DNA from: Pleodorina starrii
Taxonomy: Eukaryota; Chlorophyta; Chlorophyceae; Chlamydomonadales; Volvocaceae
Assembly (NCBI GenBank): GCA_030267565.1
Contig: BRXU01000009.1
Span: 2,130,001 to 2,194,000, forward strand
Length of the DNA stretch: 64,000 nucleotides
Direction: 5' to 3'
Positions 1 to 12,600 of the stretch are shown here, piece after piece; position 1 is the first letter of the stretch, and each line of letters opens with the position of its first letter. Below the pieces are notes generated by a model, which saw only the letters and a program-made list of their open reading frames with translations, had not been told where the DNA came from and did no database searches. Position numbers and translations under genes: made by a program.

Positions 1-1
1 G

Positions 2-223
2 TGGGACGAGGACGACCCAATAGTGATCGGCGGCTCCTTGGGGGAACCCGATGTGCTACCCTTACTGCCGCCTAAGCCGGGCACCGGTGCTAGGGGCGGT
101 GGCCGCCAGCCGCCGGTCGGTGGACACGGGGCCGACGGGGGCAGTCCGCTGGCGGCCTGGGGCGAGTACCTCAGGGGTGGCAAGATCACGGGGAGCCTCA
201 AACTGATGCGGCCGCCTAGCTAG
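2..223 (+). CDS. 3' end of an unidentified gene (partial)
   Basis: An open frame enters from the left edge and stops at TAG 221-223. It encodes about 73 residues. It opens with an acidic stretch (DEDDP), continues through a Pro/Gly-rich linker and ends in LKLMRPPS. Codon choice is strongly GC3 and the other five frames look less protein-like, so I read it as the C-terminus of a plus-strand gene. No family is recognisable from this tail. It converges on the minus-strand NACHT-WD40 gene. Confidence 0.45.
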   Translation, partial: WDEDDPIVIGGSLGEPDVLPLLPPKPGTGARGGGRQPPVGGHGADGGSPLAAWGEYLRGGKITGSLKLMRPPS

Positions 224-1409
224 CTGGTTTCCATTAGCAGCACGAAAGTGCTGCAGTCGGACCAGCTAGCTTGTGGTGAGGCTTGGGCAGCCAGGCTTGG
301 CTGAGGAGCCCAAGTGAAGTTGCATGCACAGCTTTGTCGGATTGTGCCTGCCCTTCAATAATGGTTAAAAACGAACTATGGTTATAAACATCGTGGTTGA
401 AGGGCTGCTGTTGTGGTGTTGTTATTGTGGTTCGTTGTCGCATTGGGCTGCAGACCCGCAGAAGGGCGAGTCGTGTTGGGGTGTGTGTGTGTGTAGGACG
501 GGGGGAAAGGAAAGGGGCAGGATCTGCAATTGGGGAACGGCGGTCGGCGAATGTGGAGTGTGCAGGTGTACAGCAGGGCGAGGAGCATGTACAGAGTGAC
601 GGGGAGGGTCCGCAGGAGGGCAATGTGACTACATGAGCGAGGAAAGCTGAAAGAGCGGATACCGGTAGATGCGTATAGATGGATGGATGTACGTCATCAG
701 AAGCAGGCAGGCAGGCCCGCCCGGGTGCCGCATGGCGATTGCCGAGCCGAATTGATGATCCGGGGTTGGTGTACGGCATACGTTCATTCCGTATCGACCT
801 GGATCCCCATTATTCCCGATGGATGTCGATGATGACTTGTACGACACATGCCCAGGGTCATTCGTTGCCTGCCATCTTGGTGGCCGTACTGCCACCGAAC
901 GGCAACCAGGGCTGTGCATGTGCGTTCGAGGTGGGGACAACCTCCCGGCTCGACGACGCTATTAAGACACTACTTCAGAAGTTCAGATTGCCCTCAGTGA
1001 GCTATTGCCCAAACTGTTGTTGTGTCTCACCTGCAAAAGCTCCATGCATCTCCCCTCCGACCACACAATCGAAAGTCAGCTTTTGTGTCCTGCCCCGCAC
1101 CACCGCCGACTGCTGCCCCCTTTGAAAGCCCCACCCTGCACGAACCTACAGGTTTCCAAGCAACCCGCCAAGCAGCCCCCAGCCAAGCCCGCACACACCA
1201 ACGACGAAGGCTCCACCCAGATCCCTCAGTGCACCAACGGCCAGCTGCTGTCCAGCTCGTTGGCTCCACTCTTCAAAACGAGTCCGGAGCAACAACCACT
1301 GTATGTGACCACCACACACTCACACAGTATCGAGCTTCAGGTCCTCCAAAACCCAAACAGCCCCCAAATCCCAAAGCCTAGCCAGCAAAGAAGCCGCAGC
1401 GCCGGCTCC
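224..1409. other. Convergent 3' flanks, no gene seen
   Basis: This stretch lies between the stop codons of two convergent genes. I see no coherent exon in it. It should hold both 3' UTRs. Apart from a TGTAA overlapping the stop of the minus-strand gene at about 1410, no clear poly(A) signal was found. Confidence 0.4.
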
Positions 1410-4400
1410 TTACAAATAAGCGCTGCCGCCGCCATGGGTACCAGTACTGCCGCCGCCACCGCCGCCACCGCCGCCATCACCACCACCACCGCCAGGCTCC
1501 AGCAGCTGCCAGACCCGCACACCGGTGTCTATACTGCCAGTGGCCAGTACCGATGGATCCGAGGGGCTGAACGACGTGGCCATCACGGTCTCCGGGTGGC
1601 CCTGCACGGATGGGGCGGGGGAATGGGGGGAGCAAGAGGGAGAGGGGTGGAGCTCTAGGGTATTTGGCGGCGTGCGTGTGCGTGTGTGTGTGTGTGCGGG
1701 TATGTATGTGTGGGTGGTTGGGTGTGCTTATGTCTCCTTGTCTCCACATCCGCATCCATATTCACATCCACATCCATGCACATGCACATGCACATCCGCA
1801 TCCAAACCCACATGCAGCCGCCTCCCATCGACCGCACGTCCGGTGGTACCTTAAGCGGCGACCGAGGCCCTCACGTACCCGAAGGTCCAAGACGTGCTGC
1901 CAGACTCCAGGGTGAGACCCCGCCGCCGCCGCCGTCGCCCGTCGTGCCGCTGCCGCCGCCATTGCCACCGGCCCTGACGGCTGCGGGCCCTGTGACGGCA
2001 TGTGAAGTCGAAATACCCGTACGAGTTTCTCCTCGCGACGCTCACCACCGGTGCAGCTCGCCAGTGTACGGCTGTCGGCGCTGTACGACAGGGCCCGGAT
2101 CGGAGCTTGGTGGGGCTGCACGGGTGGGTAGGTGGGTGCGGGAGGGTGCGGGAGGGTTGGAAGGAGGAGGGAGGGCGGGGGGCCGGGGCAAGGTGAGAGG
2201 ATGTGGGGTTCGAATGGAAGGGGGGCGAAGGTTATATGGGGGCACGAGCGGGCGTGTAAGTAACGGTCGCCGATTGAAGTTTGTAGGGTTGTAAGGGAAT
2301 GCCTGATTTGTTCCTTACTGTATAAGGATTATTTGTAGGCCCCAAAGCGGTTATGGACTGGTGGTGTGGTGGATGCACACAAACACACATATACCCGGTC
2401 GTGACGAGTGGGTTGGCCCTAGGCTGTAGCTGCTGCAGCAGATCTTTTGACGTGTCCCAGTGAGGTACAGCAACAGCGGGGAGGGAGATGTCGACAAAGT
2501 GTGAGTGCAGGGGGGCACAAGAATGGGGCAGGGCAGCAGGACCGCTGTGTTGAATCTTTGGCGGCGGCGGTTGGCGATCTGCCCTGCAGGTACGGCAGCT
2601 GACGCACCGTACATCGTACAGCAAAGCGTTCCCGACAGCGTTTGGTACAGCCCGGAGGACCGTACGTCACCCACCAAGTCACCAACGCAATCCGGGTCTG
2701 GAGATGAGGGTCTGGTGGAGCAGTGGAGAGCAGACACCAACCCATCCCCCCCCCACGTGCGCGATGCCGCCCTGTCCCGCGATATCACCGCACACGTTCC
2801 CCTGCCTTCCCCAACTTCCCTTCCTTCCCTTCCTGCCAAACACCACCAGTCCACCACCTCCCGCGCCCTCCGACCCACGACAGCGCTCACCTCCCCCGTC
2901 CCCCCCCCATCCCCACGACCCTCCTCCTCCCTCCTCCCCTCCCCTCCCCCACTCACCAGGCTGCCGGCGGTCACCCAGCCGCCCCGTTCGTCCCGCCTCT
3001 GACCCATGGGTCCGTCTTCATCACTGCTGCTGCTGCTACTGCGGGAGCACTGGTAGCCTCCGCTGCTGGAGCCCTGCTGATGCAGTCCTACCGCCGCCGC
3101 GTCGCCGGCCGCACGCCTGCCGGTGCCACCGCCACCGCCACCGCCGCCGTCGCCGTCGCTGGAACTGCGGGTGTCACCTTTATTCCCATCATCGTCGTCA
3201 TCGTCGTCGCTTCGTGTCAGGTACCAGACGTAGCAGGCGCTGTCCTTGCTGTGACTGGCCGCTGCCAACCACCGGCCGTTGGGGCTGAGCGCCAGGCACC
3301 TCATGTTGCTGGGTGCCTGCACGGAGGTGAGGGGTGGGGGGGAGGGGTTCGGGTTGGGTTGTAGGGTTTTAGGGTCTCCTAGGTTTTTGAGGTTTTTAGG
3401 GTTTTAGCAGTTTCCGGGCTTGGGCCCCCGCACGCACACCCGGATCTCGACACTCCGCCCCAACCGACATCACCCGCACCTCCCGCCCCGAGAATAGCCA
3501 CTTGATGCATACCGCAGCTTACGAAAGATACAGCAGTGTAATTGCACTTTCGCGGGCGAAGCCCGAAATTGACACTTGACGCACGTTTGACAGAACCCCC
3601 AGACAGCTAGCAACATGGGCTGCCCGGTCAGCCGTGCACGGAGCAGCCGCACGTTCGGACGGGGCAGGCTTGTACTGCCATGCCGTACAGTGTCGTAACG
3701 TACCATAATTGTCGCGGTGAGCTGCCAGCAGCAGCCGGCAGCCAGGGTGGACTGCTGTGGCTGCTGCTGCTGCTGCTCTGCGTGGGCAAGGCGAGGCAGT
3801 GCGCTGACGCTCGTCCAGATATGTACGACACCGTCTTCCGTACCGCCCGCCAGCACGCGGCCGTCGGCGCGGATAACCACTGGATCCACCACCTCCATCA
3901 CTCCCGGCTCTATGGTGGCCTGTGCGGTGGTTGTCGTTGCGTTTAGCGGTTAGCGGTTACGTTTCTCGTTGCTGTTAGATCATTTGCAGCAGTTGCAGCT
4001 ACGGTACTGTGGCATTCGCCCTTCTTGTAAATTCTACCATAACTATGCAAACTGCTGGGTACACACACAGGCACTTCTTTTTCCCAAGTGCCCAAACAGA
4101 CATGCACGGTTGCGGTTGTAGCCCCGGTGCTTTATAACAATCAACATTCGGTACCACGCAAGTTCGCAAGTTCACATCACTGCCACGTCAAACTCTGGAG
4201 CCCACTATGACAACCACACACACATACACACACAACCACACACACACATACGACATATACACACGTTGACACGCTCTTGCCGGCTGGTCGCACCCACCGG
4301 CGCCTCCAAGGCGGAAAGCTCCCAGCGACTGCTGTCGTCAGCGGCCTTCGTCCAAACCCGTGCCGTACCCAGGCCCGAAGCCGCCAGCACTAGCGGATGG

Positions 4401-7400
4401 CCGCTTCCAGCGTTGCCGTTGCCCCCGTCGGGGCTGCCGCCGGCGCCAGCGCCGCCGCCGCCACCGCCGAAGCAGACGGAGTACACCGAGTACAGTCCCC
4501 GCCGGTTGACTTTTGGAGGCGGCTGTAGGGCGGTGGTGGCGGCGCGGGACGCGGGAGGGCGTGCAGGAGCCGGGGCAAGGCCGGGGCCCGGGAGGATGGG
4601 TGCAGGAGGGAGAGAGGGCGGTAGGGAGGGCGGGGCGAGCGAATAGGGTTTTAGGGTTTCAGGATTTTTTTAGGGGAAGAGGTAAGCACTAGTCAAGAAG
4701 TCAACCATGCAGTGACACCCCAGGCGGGGCCCACGCGGAAATGGGCCGGCAAGCAAATTTTGCAGGCTGCAAGCTGGGGAGGTTTGGAAAGGTAGAATGA
4801 GAATGGCGGCGCGCGCGCCGGCCGCCCTCATGCTCATGCTCGCTGCTCGCGCCCCAAGACGCGCCCTATGGCAGCTGGCTCGCCACACAGCAGCCGTACA
4901 GCTGTGCAATCGTACCTCGAGTACGGCTACGCACGACCAGCCCCCTGCGGCTTCGCTGCCAGAGCCCGCGGCGCCTGTTGCCGCCGCCGCCGCCGTTGAG
5001 TCGTACAGCCACAGTCGTACATTCGCGTCGTCGCCGCCACTCGCCATCCAGATGCGGCCCTCAGCGTCGGGTCGGCTGATGGCAACACACTGCACGTCCG
5101 CTCCGTGGTCCTGAGGGGGAGCGGGTTTCCACAGCCCACAGCCCATAATAAATAGGGAATGCCGCCGGGCGACATGCGGCGTGCGGCATGCCGCTTGCGG
5201 CTCGCTTGCTGCCTTATTACGATAAGCCGGCAACCGTGTGCGCCTGGGCCGCGAACCGAGCTGCTTCGGGCTTCGGGGCTTCGGCCGTCGTGCGGCATGG
5301 GCCTTATACATCTTGTGGTGCTGCGGCGGGCGACCGCGGCGAGCGACATGTGGCTCCAGGGGAGGTATCGGTACGGCGTAAGGCCTTGCGGCGTGCAAAG
5401 CTCCAACGCACCTCAGCAGCCTACCCCCCAAAGCGGTTTCAGCGGCTCCTTTCCCACAATCCCACCTTCTTCATCAGCAGCCCCCCCGAAAGCGGTTTCG
5501 CAGCGGCTCCTTTCCCACGAGCCCACCTTTAGCTCAGCCTCATCACCCCAGGCTCCATCCGGCCCCCGCCTCCACACCCGCAGGACTTTGTCAGTGCTGG
5601 AGGCCGCCAGCCAATGGTGGTCAGCGCTGAGGGCGACACGCGTGACGAGAGTGTACTGCAATGAAGTACAGATCGTACGGCAGGCAGGGCAGGCAGGCGA
5701 GGCCGGGTCGTGGCTCGTGGGTGGGGGGAGTGGACTACCGTATTCGGCACGAGGGGTACATGAAGGGGCCGGGTGCCTGAGGCGTGGATGGATGCAGGTG
5801 CGCGGTGATCGGGTTGCGGGGCAGGGAATGAGGTCTTGGGGGGGAGGGGGGCACAGCAGACAGCGGCACAGCGCGCCGTCCCGCCGTTCACCGGCGTCTT
5901 GTCTTGTCTACGAGGGGCAGCCAGGCCTCTTGGCCCTCACCTGTTCCTCTGTAGGCGCCTGGTCCGCTGCCACCGGCCTCCCCTCCGCCGCGTCCTGCAG
6001 GTCCTGAACCTCCCTGGACCTCAGGTCCCACAGCCGCACGCTGCCGTCCTTCCCCGAACTTGCCAAGCTGAGCGGGTTGGTGGGGTGGGCCGCCAGGCAC
6101 AGCACGTCGCGACCGTGGCCCTGCGTGTGTACGGCATTGTCTGAAAAATTGTACAACGCTGTACGTCAGGCACGGAGGTACATAGCAGCCGTGCATTTCC
6201 GAGCCCTCCTTGTCATCAAATGTCCTCCCGTGAATCAACGATGAGCCAGCAAAACCCTAAACCCCGTACCGGTCCCTCTCGCTCCCACCAGCCTCAGCCC
6301 CTCACTCCCTTCCGGTTACCTTCAGTACGACAGCCCTCCGCCAGCCGTCATCCCCAACGTCGTCGGCGGCGACAGCGGCAGCGGCGGCAGCGGCAGCGGC
6401 GGCGGCGGCGGTGGCTGCGGCAGCGGCACCGGGATCCGGCGCCGACACCGCCACCGCCTCGGGCCCCCCTCCGTCCCGTCCCTCCGCCGCGCCCTGGCGG
6501 CACTGCACCCACAGGTTCACCAAATTGTCCCCCAACCCGCCGCCGCTGACGATCACCGTGAGGTTATGGAGGGAGAGGAACAGCACCGAAGTAACCTGCG
6601 AGGCATGCCCCTGCGCGCCAGAGCATTTGCATGCCGTGGTCACCACCAGATATCATCGCGAACAAAAATAAATGACAAATCAAAAAGCACGGTTTACCTT
6701 GAGCATCGCGACGCACCGCCAGGGCGGACCACGGCCGTCGTCACCGTCAGTGCCACCATCGACGCCACCATCGTCGCCAGCAGCGGCGGCGGCCGGCCAC
6801 CGCCGCCACAATCGAATACTCTTCTCATCGGTGCTGGCGATGGTCGCTCCGTCGGGGCTCAGCGCGACGGCGTTGCAGTAGCTGGCCTTGCCCTACCATC
6901 CAGCGACGAGGGCGAGAAGGGCGAGTGGCAAAACACACACACACACACGACGCGACCGCGACCGCCGCCGCCACCATGCATTCCTATCGACTGGCCAAAG
7001 CTTCTTCATCTCCGCGACAGGCGCAACCGTCGCCGGCACGGGGTTTAACGACCAATGCTCCTCTCCTAGGTGGGCCGGAGCGCCCCCCGCTGCTCGCGTG
7101 TCTGCTCGGGTGGCAGACCCAGAACCCACCGACCCTACCCGCGCTCCCCCGCTCCCACCACCACCCGGGGGCAGGGGGGCAGGGGGGTCCAGAGCCCCCC
7201 GCAGCTCCCACCTTCAGCTCAGCAGTACAACTCCAGCCGCCATCGCCTATGGCTGGCTGCTGCCCCTCGCCGCCACCGCCGCCTCCGTCACCCCCAGGTG
7301 CACCGTCGCCGCCGTCGCGGCGGCGGCGCTCCCAGACCCTTACGGCCCCATCCGCGCCGCCAGTCACAATCAGCGGGCCGTGGGGCCCTCTGCTCAAGGT

Positions 7401-9657
7401 TGTCATGCTGGTCACGCCGGCGTCTTTCCCCGGTTGCTGAGGCGCCTGGCAGGAAAGGATGGAAGAGGCATGAGGGGTACGCGGGAAGAAGCACGGAGGG
7501 GAGAAGTGGGGCTCGTGGGTGGCCGGGCCGGCAGGGCGGAAGGGCCGGCGGCAGCTGCGCTCTCTCCCACCCCTTCGTTCCAAAGCCCTTTCACGGCGCA
7601 TGGGTATACACATGCGGTACGGTACCGGTGGCTTGGCAGCAGCACGCATGATGCGCCGTACAACGACCGCCGTACCATAAGTACGGCGCAGCATTGCCAC
7701 TCGAGGCCCTGGCCCTTGGACGCAATCACCCGCCGTGGCGCCGGCCGCCCCTGTGCCGCCGCCTCCGCCGCTGCAACGGCCGCCGCTGCAACGGCCGCCG
7801 CCGCCGCGGCGGCGGCGGCATCGACGCCGTCCGGCCTGTGTCTCCAGATCCGTACCGTCTTGTCGTACCCTCCGCTGACTAGCACCGTCTCTCCATCTAG
7901 CTCCATGATTGCGACACTGGAGATGAAGGAATTGTGGCCCTGAGGTTGCCGGCGGGCATGCGGACTGGGTCAAAGATATGAGAACCGCAGGAGAAGTAAC
8001 CGAAACAAAACGGTATCTTGTGACACCGGCAGAGAAGAATTTATGGTCTGCGTCGCTCGTCTGAAAGCCAGAGAAGGTGTACAGGTGGGTCGCAAGCGGG
8101 CGCGCAGTTCCAAATCGGGTGATCGTTCGTACCGTGATGATCCCAATCTCGTCGCCCGTCATCACTTCGTACATGAAGATCCTGTGCGCCGAAGATCCGG
8201 CCACCATGGTACGGCCGTCAGGGCTGAAGGCGATGCTCGTCAAATCGTACGTTGACTCGTACTCGCGCGAGGGCTGCAAGGCGCCGCCCAGTGCACACCA
8301 CCACCAAAAACACATTATTAATTTTTATTTGATCTTTTTTATTTTTTGTTAATGTTAATGGAAGGGCAGCAGCGGTCCGAAGGAACCACGAAGGAATCAC
8401 GAAAGCCCCCACCACCCCAGTGTTACTGCCCGAGTCGCCAGGGTTAGCTGGCGCCTCATACACAACAGCAGACCACACACAAACCCGGCCTCCTGCATCC
8501 CCTCTCCCCTTCCAACCCCCACCCCTCCAACCCCCGCCACCACGTCACGCACCTCGATCGTAGTCAGCTCCGCTCCGCTGCGGGCGTCCCACACGCGCAC
8601 AAAGCCCTCCTTGGCCTCGGACGTGTTGGCCACCACTCGCCCGTCGGGGCTGAAGGCGACTCCCGTGAAGGCGTACTTGTAGCCCTGTTGCCCGGTGAGG
8701 CCGTTGGTTGTTGGTCGTTGGTCGTTAGGGTGGTGTCACCGTGGGTTGAGCGGCGAGGTTGTTGTTGGTTGTCGTCGTTGTCGTTACAGGGGGTTCAGAC
8801 AGCGGGTGGTGGCAGCGGCTTGTTACGAACTTCAGTGATGTCGTAGCGGGTGGTAACAGAGGGCGGAAACAAGCGTTGCGACGCGACGCGACGCGACGCG
8901 ACGCGACGCGACGCGACGCGATTTGACGGCACGCGACGCGACGCGACGCGAAGTGAGCGATACGATGCACCATAAAATCGCATGAGGTTCAATGTACAGC
9001 CCCCGCAACCGCCGCCACAGCCGACAACAGCGTTTTCAGGGTGCTGAGGAGAAGAGGAGGAGGAGGAGGAGAGGAGGAGGAGGAGGAGGAGGAGGAGAGG
9101 AGGAGGAGAGACGCACAGAGATGCGCGCTCGATGTCGTACCGGAACATACCGTGGAAGGGCGGTACCCCAAATCCGTGTTGCGTACACGTGTTACGTTTA
9201 CCTGTAACGTGCTCTTGAGCGCGGGCCAAAGGACGTCCGGGCCGCGCAGCTGCTGCAGCAGCCGATATCCCGGCCGCCCCTGCCGCCCCTGGAGCGCCGT
9301 GTAGCACTCGCACGCCCTCCGGAACGCAGCGGTTGCCGAGGGGCACAGCAGCGCCGTTGGCAGCAGCTGGCCCACCTCGCGGGCGCGCTGCAGCTCGTGC
9401 TGCTTCGCAAGCAGCCATCGAAGCGCGTCGTACACGGCGGGCGGCGGATCGCGCGCCGCCGCCAGGTCCTCGATCAGGCCGTACCCGTGGCCCTCCCGGA
9501 ACGCGCCCGCCATAAACTCAAAGTCGTACAGTACGTCAGCCAGCAGTTCCTGCGCCTCCGCCAGGACGGCACCGCCTGGCGCCGCCGCCGCCGCCGCCAT
9601 CACCAGGTGCCGTACCAGGTACTTGTAGCAGTACGGAGAGATGGCGGCGGCAGAGCC

Positions 9658-9688
<31 letters not shown>

Positions 9689-12600
9689 CCGGCGGCGGCG
9701 GCGGCGGCGGAGCGCTCCGAAGCCAGCTGCCGGGCGAGCTGCAGGTGACCGTTGGCGGTTGCAACCTCCAGGAATGCCTGCGCGCCGGCGGCGGCGGCGG
9801 CGCCGCCGCCGGCGGCGGCTTTATCCTTGTCCGTCAGCCAGTCTGCCAGGCTCTTGTGCAGCGTATACAAGTGATGCTCTTCCACGGAGAACAACACGGG
9901 CCAACCCGGCAGCCTGGGGGGCACCCGCGCCAGACCCAGCGCCTGCAACCGGCTCTGAGGCAGCGGCTCTTGCGCCGCCAGCACCGCCTCCAGCAGGCGT
10001 CGCACCGCGCCCGCCTCCCGCGCATCGTACGACGCCCAGGCACGGCTGAATACAGTGCCGTACAGGTCGTACAAGTCCGCCAGCAACGGCTGCGTTTTCG
10101 TTCGTGGCGGCTGCAGCGCCGCCACCGCCGCCGCCGCCTGCGGCGGCGGCGGCGGCAGGCACTTGCTCGCCACGGTGTGGTACACCATGACGCCGCCGTC
10201 GCCGCTGCCGTCGCCGTTGCCGCCGCCGCCACCGCCGCCACCGCCGCCGCCGCCGCTGGGCTGCCGTAGCTCCCCGGGGCTCAGCAGCCGCACGCCGCCC
10301 TGCTCCGAAAACAGCCTCTGCAGCGCCGGAACCACTGCGCCACCGACGGCGTCGGGCCGCGTGGTGAAGATGAAACGCACGAAGGGCGGCAGCTGCGACA
10401 GGTGCTTGGAGATGAGCTGGAAGGCCTTATTGCCGCAGGGGATGGCGCCGCCGTCGGCCGTCGGCGGCTCCGCCGCCGGCGCCGCCGACGGCGGCGCCGG
10501 CGGCGGCGGTGGCTCGGCCTCGTCGAGCGCGTCAACCAGGATGACGATCTGCTTGGGTTCGGTAAGGTCTTGCAGCGGGCTTCGCAGCAGCGTGTAGCAG
10601 GCGTCGTCGACATTTCGGGGGGTGATGATCTGCGCAATTTGTTGGGCTCGTCCTCCCAGCAGGGCCTCGGCCAGCGCGGGCAATCTACGCGGTCGGTGGA
10701 GGCGAGAGGCAGCAAGGCAGGGAGTGGGTGGTGGTGGTGGTAAGAGAGGGGAGCTGCAGCAGGGCCACAGCGGCGGGAAATAAGAGGGGACGGGAAGAGG
10801 AGGAGGAGTGGCAGTATTTGCCACCTTAAGGTGGAAGAGGAGGATGGAAGAGGAGGGTGGACGACGGCTCTCACCGAACTCACCGGACCGCCAGCTGGAA
10901 TGCCAAGCTCTTGATGATCCGCACCGGATCCAACCGCCGTTGGTCGTTGTACTTGAGGAAGTGGTGGGCGTCCACGCAGCAACCAACCACATCGCCACCG
11001 CCGCTGCCGCTGCCGCCACCGCCATCGCCATCTTCAGTTCCACCACTGCCAACGCAACCGTCTCCGCCACCGCCTTCCCCACCAGCCTCAACCCCATCCC
11101 CCGCCCCTGCATCGCCGGCGCCGCCAGTAGTCCGCTGCGAGCTCGCCCCCGCGCCTCCGGCGCTCGAGCCCCCAACCAACACCGCCGACACCGTACTCTT
11201 TCCCTCCCCAGCGCCGCCAACCACCACAAGCGCCCGCGGCGGCGGCGCCGGCGGCGGCTCCGCCGCCGCCTCGGCGGCGGCGCTGCCGCCGCGGCCGCGG
11301 CCGCGGCCGCCCTCCCACTTGTGGCTGGCGCCGGCTTCCAGCCACTGACCCACGGGTCCGAAGCGCCAGGCGGTGCCCTCCGCCCGCTGCACCAGCCGCC
11401 GCACGTCGACTGCGTAGGAGAGCGGCTCCAGCAGCAGCTGCAGCCGCAGTTTGGTGTTGAAGGTGGAGGTGGATCCGTGCTGAGCCACCACGTCCGCGAG
11501 GATCATGTCCTTATCGGAGGGGTTATAGCACTCGGCCTGTATGTGTGCGTGTGTGTATGTGTGTGTGAGGGAGGGGCGGGCAGGGAGGTTGTTGTTTGGT
11601 TTGTATTGTGGTGGTTTGGTATGTTAGCTGGCTCGGTAGTTGGTTGGTTGGTGGTTGGTTGTTTGTTGGTCGTTACAGGCCCAACTGCCCCATGTGATTT
11701 TCTCAGTAGAAGCCGTCACGGTGGGGGACCTGACCGCCAAGAGGCTGGAAACCAGCTTGACAGATGTGCGGCAGGTTCGGAGGGTAGAGTAGACATCTGG
11801 TTGACATAACCTCTGCCGAAAGCGAAAGTGCGTGCACCGACGCTGCACGCGCGAGCCATCAACCGAGCCCAGGGAGGTAACGGATCAACGGAAGCCCCGC
11901 ACGCCGTACCTTGTACAACACGGCGACATCAATCAATGGCCGTACCTGCGTCACGTCTAGGGAGGACACAAGCGTGGCGCGGCCCTCGGGCCCCACTCTC
12001 AGGTGCAGCCCCTCGGGGCCGTGCAGTGCCAGCGTGGCCGCCCACTCGTAGATACACCAGGCACGGCGGGCGGGGTTGATATTGGCCAGATCGAGCACCA
12101 CCAGAGTGCCGGCGCTGGAGGCGCGGACGACGTCCTGAGTATACATGAACGGGAGGCCCAGGGCGTGAGGGAGGGAGGGAGGGGTGGGAGGGAGGGGTGG
12201 GAGGGGTGATGACGAGGGTCAGGCTTGCTATCTTAGGATAAAAATGTCTTTTTGCCCAAAAGTTTGAAGTCGGGGTGTTGCGCCTCGTTCCCGTCCCCGT
12301 CCCTGCCCGTCCCCGTCCCCGTCCCCGCCCTGTCGCCGTCCCCGCCCTGTCCCCGTCCCTGCCCGTTCCCTCCCGCTATGCCGCTCGGTTGTGATTTCAA
12401 GCCCACCTTGAATGCTGATACGTCGCGCGCCTGGTAGGGCGTGGTGGGGTGCTGATTGACGGCCAGGATGTCGACCCACACGCGCGTCTCCTCGTCGGCG
12501 CTGGTCAGGAATGCCTCCACTGAGCTCAGCAGCAAATCAAACCTGCAGCAGGTCGAGCAGCGAACCGAACGCGCTAGGCACCGGGTCCGAGCGCACCTGC

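Noticed and set aside
9397..10269. 290-residue plus-strand frame
   Set aside because: It is antisense to the NACHT exon. GC-rich codons leave the reverse frame open by chance.
8989..11229. Single 746-residue minus-strand frame
   Set aside because: It joins the true NACHT exon 10684-9202 to intron sequence at both ends. The P-loop lies in another frame upstream, so splicing is required.
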